In this document: piece by piece, positions 25,401-55,545 of the stretch | How positions within the stretch are numbered: the first letter of the stretch is position 1 | How the letters are laid out: every line of letters begins with the position of its first letter | Assembly (NCBI GenBank): GCA_013396995.1 | Contig: VWZP01005513.1 | Span: 310,001-374,000, forward strand | DNA length: 64,000 nucleotides | Direction of reading: 5' to 3' | Source: Dicaeum eximium | Lineage: Eukaryota > Chordata > Aves > Passeriformes > Dicaeidae | Position numbers and translations under genes: made by a program | Notes under the pieces: generated by a model | The model's input: only the letters and a program-made list of their open reading frames with translations | What the model was told of the DNA's origin: nothing | Database searches by the model: none

Positions 25401-27344
25401 AAAAAACCCCAGCCAGGTGACTGTCCTTTCCCTCATTTAGGAGAAAGATCTGAACAATTTGCTTGAAGGCAGCACAAAGACTATGACTGAAATTCTGACA
25501 TAACATAATAATACAATAGCCTTGCTAGATTAGTAATGGGATTGTCCTCAGCCATCAGCCTTCCCCTTCCTCGTCTGCATTTCTACTGAGGGCAATACAG
25601 AAAGAGAGGAAATGCAAGGGGACAGAAGGGCTGACATTTAGGGAGAGGGAACTGCAGGACTGCTCCTGAAGGACAAGCCTGGTGCCTTTGTCAAATGCCA
25701 AATGGACCACAAGAAGGTAAAAAAAAAAAAAGCCTGAGGGAGCACAGCACTGGGATGGGTGACACCTGGAATAGCAGCAAAACTTCCAGGCTTGGCTGTC
25801 CTTCCCATTAACAGGAGATCTAGAACTACAGGATGGATGCTGGGGGGAATGGTTTTCTCAGTGACCTTCATGTTAACCAAAGTAATCAAAGAGCACAGCA
25901 ATAAATCCCTTTTTTTCAAATGCAGTTTTGTCATTATTTTTAATTAGATTAGCTCTAACATAGAAGGTAGAAGCATTCTCTTAATACAGAAGAAAATGAA
26001 CCAGCTTGCTCTCTTTAAATACTTTGTCATTTAAAGTGGAGTACTAGGAGAAAAAAAACCCAAAACACAAAACAAAACGAAACCGAATGTCACATTACAA
26101 ATGCAATGAAAAAACAGCAACATCAATTCAGCCAATGAAAAATACATTTCTGTTGATGCTTGAGGGCATATGAAAAGTGTTAAAATATATGAGTGAGGAA
26201 ATGCACTCAGTCAGATGTACAAATGACAACGATTTGGGGAAAGATTCAAAACATTGTGAAAGAAATTCCAACAGGCATCAACAAGCAGAATAAATATACT
26301 TTCCAGATATGATGTCTGGGAGGTTGCACAGTAGCTCATTTGGCCATATGAGGTGACAATATATCAGAAGATAATGTTCCTACAATCCCAGCCTCTGCAG
26401 AAAAGGGAAAAAAAAAGAAAAGAAATGAAAAGGATATTAAAATTTGTAGCAATGATGCTCCTCTTCTTAGTTTTGGATGAATCAGTCACGTTGAATTTTC
26501 TGTTTGTCACTAGCTTAACCATATATTTCCCCTTGGTATGAGCGTACCACCTGGTGCAAAGAGTAGTTTCTACTCACCTTTTTTATTTTCTTTGATATGT
26601 CATATTCTGTTTCATCACAGTTTTCAAAACACATTTTGTTTTTTTGCAGGGACATAACACTATTTTCCATTCCTACTAAGATAAACTTTGCACATGCTTT
26701 TTCAGTATCTGCCTCATTTTTTTCATGGTGACTGTGCATTTTGTGTCACAGCCAGTACCAAACCACCCAAGTTTTCTTCTGCCACGTAGTGACAGGTTCA
26801 CTGTGGATAAGGGAAATGCAGCAGCTCTTAGGTGATGCTGTACTTGCCAGTTTGGGTGCTATTTGGCTTTAGAGTCTAATTTAAAATCAAGCATGCTAAC
26901 AGCAGTGACCTCAGCCCATGCATAATTCAGACCCTACCCCACTTCAGAGCAAAGTAACTGCACTGCTGCCTCAGTCCTCTTGATACTATCACAGGGTCTG
27001 CTGCTAAGATAGTATGTGGAACAGAAATCCCACAGAAACCAACATCTTGCTTGCTCAGATTCTTGTTTAAAGGTTGCAAGGCTGGAGCCTTCTCAGGGGA
27101 CCTCTGTCACACAGCTCTTCCTATTGAATCTGCAAAAAATTGATAATAGAGGCAGCTGTGGGACTGGGCTTTGACAGCTTGCTCCTGCTCTCCTGTAAGT
27201 CATGTTTGTGACAGAAGAGGGAAAAGCTTGAATCCCTCACATTCCTTATGCAGTGTCCACCATATTCAGGCCAATTCCTTCAGCTCTTTGACCTGGAAGG
27301 ACTCTTTACAAGATATGTAACTTAGGATGGCATGAAGAGGAGCT

Positions 27345-27905
27345 CTCCCCAAATTTGCAGGTGGCACTGAGCTGGAGGAGGAGCAGCCAATGCACTGGAG
27401 GGCAGGACTGGGATTCTGAAGGAGCTGCACAGGCTGCAGTAATGGTCTGGCAGGAACCTCACAAAGGCCAAGGATGCAAATGCAAACCTTGACCTTAGAG
27501 AAGATTATACCACACACCAGTACAGGCTGGGGTATGAACAGCTGGGAAGCAGCTGTGAACAAAAATGACCTGGTGATCAAGATGGGCAGCGAGGTGAACA
27601 AGCACCACCAATGTGAACTTGCAGTAAAGGCCAACAGCATCCTGGGTTGACTTGGTAAAAATGCAACCAGCAGGTCCAGGAGGGTGATTCATCACTTCTA
27701 TTCAGGATTTTTAAGACTATTTCTAGAGTGCTCTGTCCATAATTTTGGCTGCCCAGTGCAGGAAAGGCACAGTCATGCTGAATGAGTCCTGCTGATGGCA
27801 GTGAGGATGGTCAGAGCACTCTATATAAGAGAAAGCTAAGAGACTTGGGATTGTTGAGCCTGGATAAGTAAAGGCTCAAGAAGATCTTACTATTTCCTGA
27901 CCTGA
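27345..27905 (+). mobile_element. Eroded CR1 LINE fragment (RT and 3' region)
   Basis: The sequence follows the CR1 consensus in the sense direction with many changes. It starts near the segment that encodes the FADD box (AAATTTGCAGGTGGCAC), passes through AAGGCCAACAGCATCCTGG and GCCCAGTGCAGGAAAGGCA, and continues to GGGATTGTTGAGCCTGGA. These correspond to the end of the reverse-transcriptase domain and the C-terminal part of CR1 ORF2. No frame stays open, so it is a dead, truncated copy. The true 3' terminus is not evident, so the right boundary is approximate. CR1 is the dominant LINE family in birds. Confidence 0.75.
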
Positions 27906-30900
27906 AGACACAAAAAATGATGGTGCCAGGCACATAAACTAGTACAACAGTAACAGTAGTAGCAGCCCACTTTTATAACATCTTTGTGTATCTTGGGAAA
28001 ATAGTACTCATTTGAAATGCTTTAAATTAGAATTGTTCCATTTCAAGTAATATGCAGAATAATATATTGTACTTCAAAAGATACTGTTGCTCCAAAATGT
28101 GGCACTTAGAAGTGTGGGAATGACAAGATTTAGACGGATTTAATTCAGCTGTTTCTACACGTGCTCTGACTAACGTAAATGGTGGCATACTAATTAATAC
28201 ATGAGCATGAGCTGTGTTTCCTGAGGATCCCTGCCTCTCCAAGGAAATGAAGCAGGCAGACAGTAGGTCTTAGAACCTTTACTATTTATTCATGGCATTT
28301 AATCTCTATACTGACTTTCTAGTGAATACAACGGTATTAATTCTCTTGAAATATTTTTAATGGTTTTTGTGACTTTAGCATATGGCTTCTCATAAACAGT
28401 AATGAACATCTCTGTTAGATTTAGAGATGGTGTATTTTTCCCTGTTTCCTGAGAGATTCCATGTACAGACTTACTGAGATTCATTGGAACTGCCCACTGA
28501 TGGTAAGAGTGGGCAGTGCTTTGCACCTGGTATTTGGAAATATTCAAAAAGCTTTTAATATCTTACATGTTAGAAACAGCCTTGTAATTGATTTCATTTT
28601 CCAGTCTGAGCTCCGAAGAGGAAACCTGGTAAGTCATTCAGACATTTCAAAAAATTACTTATTTGTACAGATGAAAGGCACACTGTGTGAAATTGCACTG
28701 AACTACAACTTATGTCATCAGAAAAGGTCAGGTCTTCCTGGGGACACAGAGGAGATCCTTATCGCTTGAGCTAACAGCTTCAGTGGCTGTTCCTTCTCTG
28801 GGCTGAGCGCCGAGGGAGGCAGAGCAGATTTCTGCAGTTTATTTCACATCCGTTCACCATAGGAAAAGAGATAGTCACTACACTTAAGTCAAAGAGAAAA
28901 TTCTGAGGCAATGGTGCTTGTTACTTTGTTATGAACTCTGCTACTTCAGCTTTCTCACTGTCTTTTCCCATTTTGCCTCTGTTCACTTAATCTTCCTTGT
29001 ACATTTATACTGTCTCTGCCTTCTTTCCAGCCCTCCTTGCCCTTTGTGAAGCCCAGGCTTTCCTAACCCTTGAACCCCCAGTGCTGGATGGTGCCTTAGG
29101 ACAAGTGGTCCCACCATGAGGGCTGTTTTTAATAACCTCTGTGAGCAGAGCATCTTTGAGGTGGGCTGACATGTCCCTGCTCCTTTTCACTCCCAGAGTG
29201 GGCTCCAGCACTCTGAGGTTCATTGGGAACAGTGGGTGGCCAGGAGGTGGAGGCTGGAGCCTGCCCAAGCATCCACTTGCTGATCCATCATTCATTCTGT
29301 CAGAGAAGCTGTAAACAAATGCAACACACTCACCACAGGAGAATTCTCTGTAGACTGTAAGATACCAAGGCATCTCTCTCGAGTGCAGCACATTGTACTG
29401 AGGTGTGCAGGCTGTGCTTGGGTTTGTTTTTGGGGGAGGCTGTATGTCAACCTTCTGCTTCTCACTGAGTAAAATGTTGAAGTCTTTGGGATTTTTTTTT
29501 TTAATGTATATGGTGAAAATGTCTATTTTTTCAGACTACATATGACTGAATTTTAGCTGTAACTCTTAAACAAGAAAATCAACCTAGGGCAGGCATGTTG
29601 TAGAGGCAACTCCAGCCCAAACAGCAAAGGTTTAATTAAGAAAAAACTGAGTTTTTGCTGCCAGAAAGTACTGGCAACATTAACTACAGGTGCCAGTGTT
29701 ATTTCTGTATATAATATCACAAGTTTTCACATATTCTAGCAAACTATTTACTTTCTCTCTCCCTTTTATTTGAAATACTAGATCAGAACCATGATTCTGC
29801 ATTTCATGTGGTTTTGAAGTCTTTAGCTTGACACGTCTATGTTCTTTATCAATTATTGTTTAACTCCTCTTTTTTTTGTTTTTTTTTAAATTTTTGCTAG
29901 ATTCTTCCAGTACTTAACACTTTTTGTTTGGGAGGCAATAGAAACATGACTCAAACAAACATACTGGTTAACATATTAGTGTCTGGTACATACCTAGTGA
30001 AGTAAAACCACACATTAAAAAAAAATCCAAAAAACAACAAACTCCACAAAATTCCACCCCCAAATTTCTAATTTCTTTCCATGTTCTAGCAGCAACAGCT
30101 CAAGGAAATGTGTTTCTTTTTCAGGATTAGTGGCAGACTGACGGTAGTTGAATTCACAGATACCTATGGCTGAGATCCTGTTAAAAATACACTGAACTTC
30201 TGCTAACATCATTCTTTATATGTATTGTGATACACCTGCTCTGGTATCAGGCTACTGAGCTGTGGTGGTTGTGCTTCTAGCAGAGGAGACATCTAAATGA
30301 AAAAGAGAAATTGTTGCAATATGCTGTAAGTGTTCTCCAACATAACACTACTGGGGAACCAGGACTAGACCTCATATGCTAACTCCTACGAGCAGATGTA
30401 AGAGCAAAGCTGTTTGTGCTCCGAGGAGTTTGTCATGTAAATAATATTTTTTCTTTCTGTTTCAGCCTTAAACTGTGAACAGAATGAAACTGAACTTGGA
30501 AGGAAGTTGTGAAAACCACTAGGGTTTAATCCAGCACCTTTTGAAATTAATGTGAACATTCCTATAGTTAGAAGGTAAAAAAACCTCTCTAAATACTATT
30601 AATAGGGATATGATAATTAGCACTTATGGACAAGATTTTCCCTGTTTCTTCACTAGATAATGGCTTTCCTGGCTTCATTTTTCTCTTCCCACTCTCTAGT
30701 TCTCCCTCAAATATAAGTACCGACATTCACTTTAAAATCCACAGGTTGAATCCTCTTGCTCTTCTTGTTTTAATAATCCTTTATGGACATTACACTACAC
30801 CTTCGTGCCTGTGTGTGTTTGTATCCTGAGAAAAAGCTGCTTCAGACAGTGAATTATACCAGAACCTTGTTTAATAACTAACCTAAACATTTGCCCTTGA

Positions 30901-30999
30901 CATTCTCAGCACTTCAGTGCTAATTAAACAAAATAAACAGAGACTAAATGGAAACCGGGCAAAGTACTTATCCTTCCTCAAAGATTAATTTGGGATCAG
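27906..30999. other. Proximal upstream DNA of TMEM47, no gene recognised
   Basis: AT-rich DNA with short frames only. The longest, 128 codons on the minus strand at 29005-29391, has no recognisable motif and lies in a locally GC-rich stretch. Proximal enhancers of TMEM47 could lie here, but none is identifiable by eye. Confidence 0.6.
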
Positions 31000-31036
31000 C
31001 AACGCCGCTGACGGGCGAGGGAAGCGCGAATCGCAG

Positions 31037-31042
31037 GTAAGT
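31037..31042 (+). promoter_or_regulatory. Near-perfect splice donor, possible end of an alternative first exon
   Basis: The sequence TCGCAG followed by GTAAGTCC at 31031-31044 matches the consensus 5' splice site. It is preceded by a CpG-dense segment (about 31001-31036). It could end an alternative noncoding first exon of TMEM47 or of an unannotated transcript. No start site or partner acceptor can be named from the sequence. Confidence 0.25.
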
Positions 31043-31456
31043 CCACACGGGAATAATGAAACGCTGAATTATTTTTTAAAACCCTCCACTAATATCTTGC
31101 GATTTAAAGGTCACTCCAGAAGAAGAATCAAGGTCAGGCACGGCTAATCCCGCATCCGAGCCGGCCTTTCCTTTTTCCCGGTTCCTCGCGGTAGCGCTGC
31201 CGCGGCGGGGCCGGGGGTGCGGGCCCGGGCCCCCCTCACTGCCCGGCCCCACCCGGGGCTGCGGCGCGATCGCGGGGCCGCCGGGGCAGCGCCGGAGTCT
31301 CTCCGCTCCCAGGGGGGCCGGGGGGGCCGCTCGGGGGCAGCGGGATCCAGCTGAGGCGATGCGAGCGGCTCCGGGCGCCGCCTGCGGCCGCCCAAAGTTC
31401 CCCAAAGTCGCCCCCGGCGGGGCGGAGCGGGGCCGGCAGCGGCCGCGCCCCCGCCC

Positions 31457-31497
31457 NNNNNNNNNNNNNNNNNNNNNNNNNNNNNNNNNNNNNNNNN
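31457..31497. other. Assembly gap (41 N)
   Basis: Forty-one unknown bases inside the GC-rich promoter, immediately before a GC-rich pentanucleotide repeat region. The true gap length is unknown. Large frames called across this gap on the minus strand are artefacts. Confidence 0.99.
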
Positions 31498-31550
31498 CGC
31501 GGTGCGCGGCCCGGCCTCCCCCGGCGGGGGCGGGCACGGGGCGGAGCGCG

Positions 31551-31575
31551 CCGGGCCGGGCCGGGCCGGGCCGGG
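31551..31575. repeat. (CCGGG)5 microsatellite in the promoter
   Basis: Five perfect tandem copies of CCGGG lie about 240 bases upstream of the TMEM47 start codon. Repeated GGG runs on the + strand could form a G-quadruplex in DNA, or in RNA if transcribed. Such repeats are length-variable and sequence poorly, consistent with the nearby gap. Confidence 0.9.
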
Positions 31576-31812
31576 CGGCGCCGGAGGGCCGGGGGAGCTG
31601 CTGCACCTGATCCAGCGGGGCGGGAGCGCGGCGGAGGAGGGCGGGAGGGAGCGGCGCTGCCGCCGCCTGCGAGCGCCTCTCGCCGCCGTTAGACAGCGCT
31701 GGTCTCGCCGCTTCTCCGTCCGCCCGCCCCCTCTGCGCGGAGCTGGGCTCTCGCTCCTGTTCCCCTCGGGGCCGGCGGCAGCGCGTCCTCCTCCTCGTCT
31801 CCCCTGGGCCCC

Positions 31813-51907
<20,095 letters not shown>

Positions 51908-52977
51908 AATCATTTAATGAAAAGAAAAATTAACAAAAAAAAGGATTACCCCATCTTTTCTAGCTCACAGTTTTTTTAGAACACTTGTGGAGCACCAAAC
52001 AGTCTGCTCTGTTGATAAAATAGCCTTTGCCTTTTGGGTGTGAACACTGTAACCAGCTTTTACAACCATTTAGAAGAACTGCAAACACTAAGATTGCTGA
52101 TCTTACATAGGCAGATTCTGCAAGCTGCTGATACACAAACTTCATTTTTCCTGACAACAAGCAAAAGGATCTACGTGACAGCGATCATTGTGAGAAAACT
52201 AGTTGGAATGAGAATGCAATGCCAGCATCTGCTATTGCCCTCAGGGGAGCAGCTGGTATGGGCTCCATTTAGAAGTTTCCCTGTATCATAGAGGATTCAG
52301 ATGCCTGATAAGCAGGCAATGGCATCTTGTACAATAGGCTGAGTTGGCCCCTTGTTACTCGCTCAAAAGCACTCTTAAGGAATTAGTTGCAAGGGACTGT
52401 GTTGAGTGTTGAGGGCAGTGAATGTAACTGGTTAATGACTTGTCTAATATCTGCATTCAACAGTCTGCTGGTGGAAAAATTTAAAAAAACAAAAACCCAA
52501 ACAAGGCACCAACCCACACAGGATTTCATGAATTAGTAATCGACATCGCCGTGCCAGCTGTAGCAGATTGTTGAAGGAAGTCCAAACCCAGAGACATGTG
52601 CTTCTGACTGCGTAGTTGGAAGTTGTCTCAGCTCTCAGTGTTTTGCTGGAGGGGTGAAGATCAAGGGAAATAGAAAAAGACCTGTTCTGTCCCTGAGACA
52701 TCTAAAATGTATGAATGAATTGCAGTTGTCCTGAGTACCCATTTAACTTGCAAACATTGTCATGAAAAGAATGCATATGGAACAAGTTCAGTTATATTTT
52801 TGAAAGGTATTTGTTAGTATAAATGAATATATATAATACAAATATATATGCAGAGGGAGAGAAATGATTCATCCTAAAATTGTAATATGTTGCTGTGATG
52901 CAGTGATTAAAATACTAACTTTGTACACATTCTTGAAAATCTTGGATTGGTACCCCCAATTTTGATTGGTGTTACAA

Positions 52978-52983
52978 AATAAA
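52978..52983 (+). terminator. TMEM47: Proximal poly(A) signal AATAAA
   Basis: AATAAA lies about 1.07 kb after the stop codon. It is followed within 10-40 bases by GT-rich sequence (CAGTGGTTTGTCTTCTGTCTG) that would serve as the downstream element. It predicts a short 3' UTR isoform that lacks the AU-rich element near 55318. Confidence 0.6.
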
Positions 52984-54870
52984 CACACAGTGGTTTGTCT
53001 TCTGTCTGTGCCCTTGTACAGACTCTGTGTTATGGGAAATGCTTCAAAGTTCACATCAAGTTAAGGTAGAACTGGACAAAAATAACTTCTTGCTATTCCA
53101 TGTGTAATATAATACTTGCTAAAAATTCTTTTCTAAGGGTGTTGCAAATTTTAAAACTGCCATTTTTTAAAAATCTGGTTAGGTTGTGAATGTCCATGAT
53201 CATCAAGAATACAGCTGAGACCCCATCATGTCCATATTAAAACATTAGCACTTCAGGAGGTAATCTCTTGTTTTTAAAAAATTAGTTTCTAATGGACTTT
53301 TTGATGATTATGTACATCTGATTACTCCTTGCTTAGTATGCTTCCCACTTAAAACATCCAGAGACTCTACTCATGAAATGAAACCCAAGATAAAATAGGG
53401 AGAACCTTCACATGAATTTAATCCGCATCACTTTTATTTTTGTTTACAATTTGCTTATTTGGATATTTTGAATTAATTATAAGCATATTTTTATACAGTT
53501 GTAATCTTTAGAAATAACTATTTTTTTTAATGGAGAAATTCAGAATATATTCTATTCTGCACAACCTCTGCACAAGCAGATCTGCTCGGGTTGCACATCC
53601 ACCTCTACACAAACGGTTTTGCTGGTTCCACGGAAAAGGCTCCTGAATTTCTGGGTGTTAAGATGGCATCTCTTGTGTTTCTGCTGGGCCGCCATCTGCA
53701 GGGTGCTGAGGGTCTGCAGTGAGCACGGGACCACAGGGCTGCCTTTAGGAGGTCATTGTGCAAGTACTGCTGGCTTGTGGAGATGGTTTATGAAACTCTG
53801 GGATGCTCTGGAGTTCAGTCTTTACTACCGGGGCAGAATACTCTGAATCGGCAGTCTCTGCAGAACCAGCAGTGATTAATTAGGTTAGATGGAGCAAAAT
53901 GACAGCTTGACATGGAAAGGACTGCATGGCAGTGCCTGGAGAACAAAAAGGATGGGAGGAAAACTTGTATCCAGTTATTTCCCTGGCACCAAGAGAGCAT
54001 TTGTAACTCTGCTTTATTTCCGGAGACTGACTTCAGGCAGATATTCAGTATATAGTTAATTCAGTGTCTTTTTGAACAGCTGTGTAGTTCTGCTTTTGTT
54101 TAGCAGCATGGAGAACATTGTAGTTTGGCATGGGAATTAGATTAGTGCAGAGAAGCCCACTGTCAGAAGATGTCTGTACCTTTCTAAGAAGATGGTGTTT
54201 GGGGCTGGCATTGTGTGGCACTTCATCCGTGCTGACAAGAAGGTACAGTGCTGAACCCATATCATAGCCACTAATTTATCAAATTGTTTTTCTTTTACAG
54301 TTTGAGCAAAAGCAACTGCCAGGCCTAAGGCAAATGCAAATGAATGGTGTGTGCTCTGCAAGTCACTGGCAGGGAATGTGAAAGGTGTTCAGGCAAAACA
54401 ATTTAAAAATGTCAATGCCTAAGGACAAGGTTCTTGATTCACAGTTGAGTCAGAGATCTGATTTTCACTCCCAGCACCTGCTTTTCCTCTTGAAGGTGAT
54501 GCAGTCTACTGGGACACACCTGGACTCCTCAGGATCTTTGTGTTTGGGCATCTAGTATGTGGATTTAGGTACCTACCTTTAGCTTAGGTTGCTACTGCGG
54601 TGTCTTTTTTTTCCTCTTTATCATTGCAAATTTTGGCAAGCATTCTGTTTCTCAGAATGGAACTAAAGGTAAATGCAACTTTGTGCTGATTCTTAGGGTT
54701 TTTTTAGCCACAGATGCAAGTCTGTGTCCTGAGTGTACGTACGACAAATTAATAATTTTGTATGTTGTGCTTGTGTCATGTCACCATTACTTCAGTTGTT
54801 TGACTTTATCTTACTGGCAGAATGATTCTCTCCCACAACAAATCCATTTTTTTTCTTCCAAATATATATG

Positions 54871-54876
54871 AATAAA
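54871..54876 (+). terminator. TMEM47: Weak candidate poly(A) signal AATAAA
   Basis: AATAAA embedded in an AT repeat-like stretch, with no strong GT-rich element immediately after it. It is less convincing than the sites at 52978 and 55514. Confidence 0.25.
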
Positions 54877-55317
54877 TACATATATAGCAAACTTGCAAGC
54901 AGGGCTAGTTATTTGTATTTTTTAAGCTTAAAGTATACCGTCCGGTGCTGACAAATACCCCGCACCTCTTCTGGATTTCTTGCACAACCTCGTTTAGCTT
55001 TTGTAAATTTTAAAAACAAATATAGAGAGACCTATGTGTTTGAAATATAAATGATATATATGGATTAGCATGTAACTGTATATTATTAAACATGCAATGA
55101 ACTGACTGGTAAGTGAAGTCTAATCTTATGGCTAGCAATGTAATTTATTCAGACTGTATTTTTGTACAGCGCAGTGCACACTAACCTATTGCCTCTGTGT
55201 CCTCTATAATGCCTAAAACTGTGCCTAGAAATTTCATTTATGTCTTTCAAAGAGAAGAAAAGAAAATGACTAAATGCTTCATGTTGTTGATAGTATTGGT
55301 TTTTCTGATGTTGTTCT

Positions 55318-55326
55318 TTATTTATT
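55318..55326 (+). promoter_or_regulatory. TMEM47: AU-rich element nonamer in the 3' UTR
   Basis: TTATTTATT matches the UUAUUUA(U/A)(U/A) destabilising nonamer bound by proteins such as TTP and HuR. It sits about 190 bases before the distal poly(A) signal, so it would be present only in the long transcript. Function is inferred from the motif alone. Confidence 0.4.
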
Positions 55327-55513
55327 TTTGAGAAGTGTATGGTATGTTTATTAAATGAATCCATCAAAATATGGTTCGTTTTAAATGGTCATTGTTAGCA
55401 GGGAAAGACTGATTTTTTTTAATCTAAACTTTTAAGTTTGCAGTTTTAATACCATTTCTGCATTTCACGATTTTTTGTAGCTTACATAAAGTTTTATGTG
55501 AAAAAGTAACTGA

Positions 55514-55519
55514 AATAAA
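55514..55519 (+). terminator. TMEM47: Distal poly(A) signal AATAAA
   Basis: AATAAA followed by an A run, then within about 35 bases by GT-rich sequence (GTGCCTGTTTTGCTCTGGG). This is the best candidate for the main 3' end of TMEM47, at about 55530-55545. Confidence 0.7.
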
Positions 55520-55545
55520 AAAAAAAATTGTTACACTAAGAAAAT

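Larger units (their letters stand above)
14946..27344. other. Upstream intergenic DNA, no gene recognised
   Basis: About 12.4 kb of AT-rich DNA. Open frames are short (at most about 117 codons) and none resembles a known protein. It contains A-rich low-complexity runs near 15727-15833, 16788-16835 and 22860-22893, a C10 run at 22435-22444 and a short direct repeat at 18985-19030. GC-richer patches near 16950-17260 and 23050-24020 have no supported coding content. Confidence 0.7.
51908..55545 (+). other. TMEM47: TMEM47 3' UTR (predicted, long form)
   Basis: No other gene signal intervenes between the stop and the AATAAA at 55514, so the whole stretch is read as a 3' UTR of about 3.6 kb, in line with the long mammalian TMEM47 UTR as I recall it. 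It is AT-rich and holds an earlier AATAAA at 52978, another at 54871 and an AU-rich element at 55318. Short frames inside it on either strand have no family similarity. The true end needs transcript data. Confidence 0.7.
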
